A program made the position numbers and the translations under genes. The notes beneath the pieces are model-generated. The model made no database searches. It saw only the letters and a program-made list of their open reading frames with translations, and was not told the DNA's origin. Shown one piece after another: positions 4,699 through 6,986 of a stretch of 6,986 nt of DNA (positions are counted from its first letter, which is position 1; each line of letters opens with the position of its first letter). This stretch comes from Marinobacter sp. (GTDB taxonomy: Bacteria > Pseudomonadota > Gammaproteobacteria > Pseudomonadales > Oleiphilaceae). The stretch is taken from positions 1 to 6,986 of the forward strand of contig JAEPMM010000174.1 of assembly GCA_017643965.1 (NCBI GenBank). The letters are read 5' to 3'.

Positions 4699-5297
4699 CG
4701 CCTTAGCTCTTTCCGATAAAACATCAGCGATTTCTCCGTCTCCACTGACTGGTCGATGTCTTTCCAGGGAAAGGCAGCGTGAATCTCCGGCATGGGCTGG
4801 TAACCGAAGCGCTGCCAGACCGGATCGAGGGGCCGGTAGTGCTCCGGCTTCCGTGGGTGGTTGTCAGGCCGCTGGACCGCGCAGAACACGCTGAGGGTTT
4901 TGCCCAGCTGGCGGGCACGAGCTTCCCGCGCCTCGAAGAAGGTGCGATACAGGCCATGGCCGCGGTAGTCCGGCAGCAGCACGGACTCGGCGCAGTAAAA
5001 CACCGACTCGGTATCCAGCCCGGCTGCCACCAGCGGCTGGCGAAATTCCTCGGTTTCGTCGGTCATGGCCAGGCCGGTGGAGGCGCCGATCACCCGGTCG
5101 CCATCCAACGCCAACACGCACACCGAGGTGTCGGAGTCCACGTAGGTCTGCAGATAGCGGCGCTCGTACGCCAGCGAGCCGTCGTAGAGGTAAGGGAAAT
5201 CGCGAAACACCCGAATGCGCAGCTCGGCTACGGCGGGGAGCCAGGGAGTAAAGTCGCTGCCGGTTACGACCAGGGTGTGCAGGCGGTCTGGCGTCAT
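4695..5297 (-). CDS. GNAT-family N-acetyltransferase
   Basis: This 200-aa protein has the acetyl-CoA-binding motif A of GNAT enzymes: a beta-strand ESVLLPDYRGHGLYRTFF (104-121). RGHG at 112-115 fills the R-x-x-G-x-G/A pyrophosphate-binding position, and a long helix rich in Arg and Ala follows. The earlier strands (VCVLALDGDRVIGASTGLAM, 59-78) and the C-terminal GYQPMPEIHAAFPWKDID fit the fold. It would transfer an acetyl group from acetyl-CoA to an amine, substrate unknown. AGAGG lies 7 bases before the ATG. It is convergent with lysR, the two stop codons overlapping (4695-4698), and divergent from the methyltransferase gene by 147 bp. Nothing looks truncated. Confidence 0.88.
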   Translation of the reverse strand: MTPDRLHTLVVTGSDFTPWLPAVAELRIRVFRDFPYLYDGSLAYERRYLQTYVDSDTSVCVLALDGDRVIGASTGLAMTDETEEFRQPLVAAGLDTESVFYCAESVLLPDYRGHGLYRTFFEAREARARQLGKTLSVFCAVQRPDNHPRKPEHYRPLDPVWQRFGYQPMPEIHAAFPWKDIDQSVETEKSLMFYRKELRR

Positions 5298-5369
5298 GGA
5301 TAGCCTCTGTGTCTGGGATTGATTGGTGGCAGTCTATCAGTTACAAGAAGATTCGATCATTTGTCACGG

Positions 5370-5386
5370 CGCCGCAAAAAGCGGCG
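5370..5386. repeat. Short GC-rich hairpin between divergent genes
   Basis: CGCCGC and GCGGCG flank an AAAAA loop. TGT and ACA further out extend the dyad after a five-base bulge on the left arm. It lies in the 147-bp region between the GNAT and methyltransferase starts, about 59 bases before the methyltransferase ATG. It is not followed by a T-run, so a terminator is unlikely. It may be a leader RNA structure or a protein-binding dyad. Confidence 0.35.
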
Positions 5387-5444
5387 ACAGGCATGAGGCA
5401 TTGCGAGTTGGGAGGCCCACAGGATGGCCCCCGGAGGCGCTTGA

Positions 5445-6113
5445 ATGAGCCAGAATTCTGATCACCCCGCCGATCTGGCGCAAAGCTGGGTCTCGAATGC
5501 CGATGCCTGGACCGCCGCGGTGCGTGGCGGCGGTATCGAAAGCCGCCGGCGGGTCACGGATCGGGCCATCGTCGAGGCGGTGCTCGCACAACATCCCGGG
5601 CGAGTGCTCGATCTGGGCTGCGGGGAAGGCTGGCTGGTGCGGGCGCTGGCGGAGCAGGGGATTGAAAGCGTCGGCGTCGATGGCTCGCCCAACCTGATTG
5701 CAGCAGCCCGGTCCTCCGGCGGCGGCACCTTTCACGTCTGTACCTACGAGGAGCTGGCGGACAAGGCTGGCGATATAGGCGGCGGCTTCGATGTAATATC
5801 GGCCAATTTCGCGATACTCCACGAAGAGGTGGCGGCCTTGTTGCAAACGGCTCGGCAGCTTCTCGCGCCACGGGGAAAACTGGTTATTCAGACCCTACAC
5901 CCCTGGTCCGCAGGCGGCCGCTATTGTGACGGCTGGCGTGAGGAGGATTTCCGGAGCTTTCCGGGCGAATGGCAACCCATGCCCTGGTACTTCCGCACCC
6001 TGGCTTCGTGGCTGACGTTGTTGCGTGAGTGTGGGTACGCGGTGACCGAACTGGTGGAACCGGTCCACCCGGATACGCAGTTGCCGCTGTCGTTGCTTAT
6101 TATCGCGGAGTGA
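5445..6113 (+). CDS. Class I SAM-dependent methyltransferase
   Basis: This 222-aa protein has the Rossmann-like SAM-binding fold. Motif I is RVLDLGCGEGWL (53-64, GxGxG type). The acidic end of beta-2 is VGVDGS (76-81, D79 contacting the ribose). A motif II-like strand FDVISANFAILHE (115-127) and a post-II strand GKLVIQTLHPW (144-154) follow. The aromatic-rich insert WREEDFRSFPGEWQPMPWYFRT and a C-terminal helix (LTLLRECGYAV) with a final strand complete a typical small-molecule methyltransferase. The substrate is unknown. The start is well supported: GGAGG at 5433-5437 lies 7 bases before the ATG. The gene stands alone, divergent from the GNAT gene, with hairpins after its stop. Confidence 0.9.
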   Translation: MSQNSDHPADLAQSWVSNADAWTAAVRGGGIESRRRVTDRAIVEAVLAQHPGRVLDLGCGEGWLVRALAEQGIESVGVDGSPNLIAAARSSGGGTFHVCTYEELADKAGDIGGGFDVISANFAILHEEVAALLQTARQLLAPRGKLVIQTLHPWSAGGRYCDGWREEDFRSFPGEWQPMPWYFRTLASWLTLLRECGYAVTELVEPVHPDTQLPLSLLIIAE

Positions 6114-6116
6114 CGA

Positions 6117-6157
6117 GGGGGGGGGTTGCCCCCACCCGTTGGCCTGCCAGTAACGGG
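6117..6157 (+). terminator. GC-rich hairpins after the methyltransferase gene
   Basis: Four bases after the stop, a run of nine G's (6117-6125) is followed by TTG and CCCCC (6129-6133), allowing a 5-bp GGGGG/CCCCC stem. A second dyad follows at once, CCCGTT (6135-6140) with AACGGG (6152-6157) enclosing GGC/GCC. No T-run follows either, so factor-independent termination is doubtful, but position and strength suggest a role in ending or stabilising this transcript. Confidence 0.4.
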
Positions 6158-6191
6158 GCCGGCTAGAACTCATCGGTTGGATGAAAACTTT

Positions 6192-6210
6192 TGTTGAATA
6201 CCGTTCAACA
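6192..6210 (+). promoter_or_regulatory. Operator box 1, 19-bp palindrome
   Basis: TGTTGAATACCGTTCAACA is a perfect 7-bp inverted repeat (TGTTGAA / TTCAACA) with a 5-base centre. It overlaps the predicted -35 hexamer of the downstream operon. A near copy in the opposite orientation lies 34 bp further on, centre to centre. This is the layout expected for a dimeric repressor such as a TetR-family protein. Confidence 0.75.
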
Positions 6211-6223
6211 TTCGTTTTACTAT
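6194..6223 (+). promoter_or_regulatory. Predicted promoter of the 6262 operon
   Basis: TTGAAT (6194-6199) and TACTAT (6218-6223) are each 4/6 matches to the -35 and -10 consensus, with an 18-base spacer. The predicted transcription start near 6230 falls inside operator box 2, and the -35 falls inside box 1. Repressor bound to both boxes would block polymerase. Local sequence is markedly AT-rich compared with the surrounding genes. Confidence 0.5.
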
Positions 6224-6225
6224 TG

Positions 6226-6244
6226 TATTGAATGGTATTCAACA
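6226..6244 (-). promoter_or_regulatory. Operator box 2, inverted near copy of box 1
   Basis: On the minus strand this reads TGTTGAATACCATTCAATA, identical to box 1 at 17 of 19 positions. The core TTGAA-N5-TTCAA (6228-6242) is a perfect dyad. It covers the predicted transcription start of the operon. Confidence 0.75.
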
Positions 6245-6261
6245 CATTAGTGGGAGGCCTT

Positions 6262-6834
6262 ATGAGCGCGGTCACATCGGCAGAAGCCTTGCGTCAGCTT
6301 TCGACAGGCGAGCTGCTTCAACTGTTTGCCACACTGGACGCGCCTGATATTGCGGAAATGCATGGGGAATATTCGGCGAGCCTGCTGGCCCAGAAGTTCT
6401 GGCTTGCGACCGTGGTCGGCCGGGCCGCGTTGGCCAACCCGCTGCAATCCTGGCTGTGCAAGGCCTTTCGCCCGGTCGATAGCGAAACCGGGCGCGGCTA
6501 CAACACCTTTCAGCAAGGTCGTCGCGTCGTGCAGCGGTATCCGATGCTGACCCTGGTCGCCCCTTCACGTTTCGATGGGCGGCCGGCGTACCAGCTCGTC
6601 TATCGCTACTTCCACTCGCTGTGCGGCACCCTTCACATGGTGGATGAGGTGCGGCGTGTTGCGCCGGGGCTTTATCTCGGTATGGGCACTTATGGCTTCA
6701 CAAAAGCCCAGCGCCATACCCCCTGTCCCTTCGTGTTGGAGGGCCCGGTCGCGCAGTACCGTAGTGACATCGGTCGCGAGCGTGACAACTTTGAAATGGG
6801 ACCGCGCGACCTTCCCGCGCTTTTTACGAATTGA
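6262..6834 (+). CDS. Conserved-looking protein of unknown function, first gene of an operon
   Basis: This 190-aa soluble protein has no signal peptide or membrane helix. The N-terminal part is helical (STGELLQLFATLDAPDIAEMHGEYSA), the C-terminal part rich in strands (TLVAPSRFDGRPAYQLVYRYF ... MVDEVRRVAPGLYLGMGTYGF). The order, a short Leu-rich helix with a MHGEY motif and then a closing VDEVRRV..GLYLGMG...PFVLEGP segment, faintly recalls GXWXG/DUF4334 proteins, but this is a visual impression only. The ATG at 6262 is chosen over the in-frame ATG at 6232 because GGAGG (6253-6257) sits 4 bases upstream, and 6232 lies inside operator box 2. The SDR gene follows 7 bases after the stop, so the two form one operon under the paired operators. 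Confidence 0.8.
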   Translation: MSAVTSAEALRQLSTGELLQLFATLDAPDIAEMHGEYSASLLAQKFWLATVVGRAALANPLQSWLCKAFRPVDSETGRGYNTFQQGRRVVQRYPMLTLVAPSRFDGRPAYQLVYRYFHSLCGTLHMVDEVRRVAPGLYLGMGTYGFTKAQRHTPCPFVLEGPVAQYRSDIGRERDNFEMGPRDLPALFTN

Positions 6835-6841
6835 GGACTCT

Positions 6842-6986
6842 ATGACGACTACCAATCATACCGCGCTGGTCACCGGCGCTTCCGCCGGCATCGGTGCCGC
6901 CTTTGCCCGCCACCTCGCCGCCAACGGCTACTCGCTGCTGCTGGTCGCGCGTCGTGAGGAGCGCCTGAAGGAGCTGGCCGCTGAAC
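6842..6986 (+). CDS. SDR-family oxidoreductase, N-terminal part (cut by window end)
   Basis: The 48 visible residues hold the classical SDR nucleotide-binding motif TGASAGIG (11-18), followed by helix AAFARHLAANGY and strand SLLLVARREERL. The Arg pair after the second strand (R37, R38) is usual in NADP(H)-preferring SDRs. The catalytic part lies outside the window. GAGGA at 6833-6837, overlapping the stop of the upstream gene, serves as ribosome binding site 4 bases from the ATG. That places it as the second gene of the operon controlled by the paired palindromes. Confidence 0.88.
   Translation, partial: MTTTNHTALVTGASAGIGAAFARHLAANGYSLLLVARREERLKELAAE

Noticed and set aside
4779..5303. Plus-strand 174-codon open frame opposite the GNAT gene
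   Set aside because: It mirrors the GNAT gene, whose motif A, ribosome binding site and length are convincing; the frame is a high-GC shadow with no recognisable domain.
5364..5871. Minus-strand open frames opposite the methyltransferase
   Set aside because: They are Arg/Pro/Ala-rich shadows of the methyltransferase coding sequence, which has clear SAM motifs on the plus strand.
6232..6261. Earlier start at 6232 for the gene at 6262
   Set aside because: That ATG lies inside operator box 2, at about the predicted transcription start, and has no ribosome binding site. GGAGG precedes 6262.
1..6986. CRISPR arrays, tRNA/rRNA genes, insertion sequences, toxin-antitoxin pairs
   Set aside because: No regularly spaced direct repeats, cloverleaf-like segments, transposase motifs or small toxin/antitoxin gene pairs were seen on either strand.

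Overview
The window looks like bacterial chromosome from a gammaproteobacterium, possibly a marine or environmental one. The clues are the protein families, the dense gene packing and the chromosomal-type integron cassettes, and the genus call is weak. Two kinds of DNA meet here. The first ~1.6 kb is visibly less GC-rich than the rest and carries small orphan genes separated by integron recombination sites. From about 1.6 kb on, the DNA is ordinary gene-dense chromosome.

Bases 1-1589 are part of an integron cassette array. Cassette 1 (167-661) encodes a small four-helix membrane protein. Cassette 2 (662-1124) encodes a small lipoprotein. A third cassette opens at 1125 with a GFA-family zinc/thiol protein (1179-1589). 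The evidence is sharp: the 7-bp R' core that opens each of cassettes 1 and 2 (GTTAGGC, GTTATAT) is the exact reverse complement of the R'' core closing the same cassette (GCCTAAC, ATATAAC). The two attC sites share an identical 18-nt internal segment. No attC is visible after the third gene, so the array ends there or is degraded. No integrase gene is visible in the window, and the junction at 166-172 could be attI or a degenerate attC.

Immediately after the GFA gene, in the same frame and 9 bases past its stop, lies a 323-aa Rho-like protein (1599-2570). It has the whole Rho hexameric ATPase domain but none of the N-terminal RNA-binding (cold-shock) domain. This is the most unusual gene in the window.

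Bases 2563-5297 hold a small three-helix membrane protein and an SDR oxidoreductase (both minus strand, with a 15-bp perfect hairpin between them), a divergent LysR-type regulator (plus), and a convergent GNAT acetyltransferase (minus). The LysR-SDR intergenic region holds two perfect inverted repeats, one lying over the predicted lysR promoter, which suggests autoregulation and control of the SDR.

Bases 5298-6986 hold a SAM-dependent methyltransferase. After it comes an operon starting at 6262 with a protein of unknown function followed by a second SDR cut by the window edge. That operon has a well-defined control region: two near-identical, oppositely oriented 19-bp palindromes flank a predicted promoter, as expected for a dimeric repressor (for example TetR family) whose gene is not in the window. 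No rRNA, tRNA, CRISPR array or insertion sequence was seen, and no gene-free stretch exceeds 300 bases.
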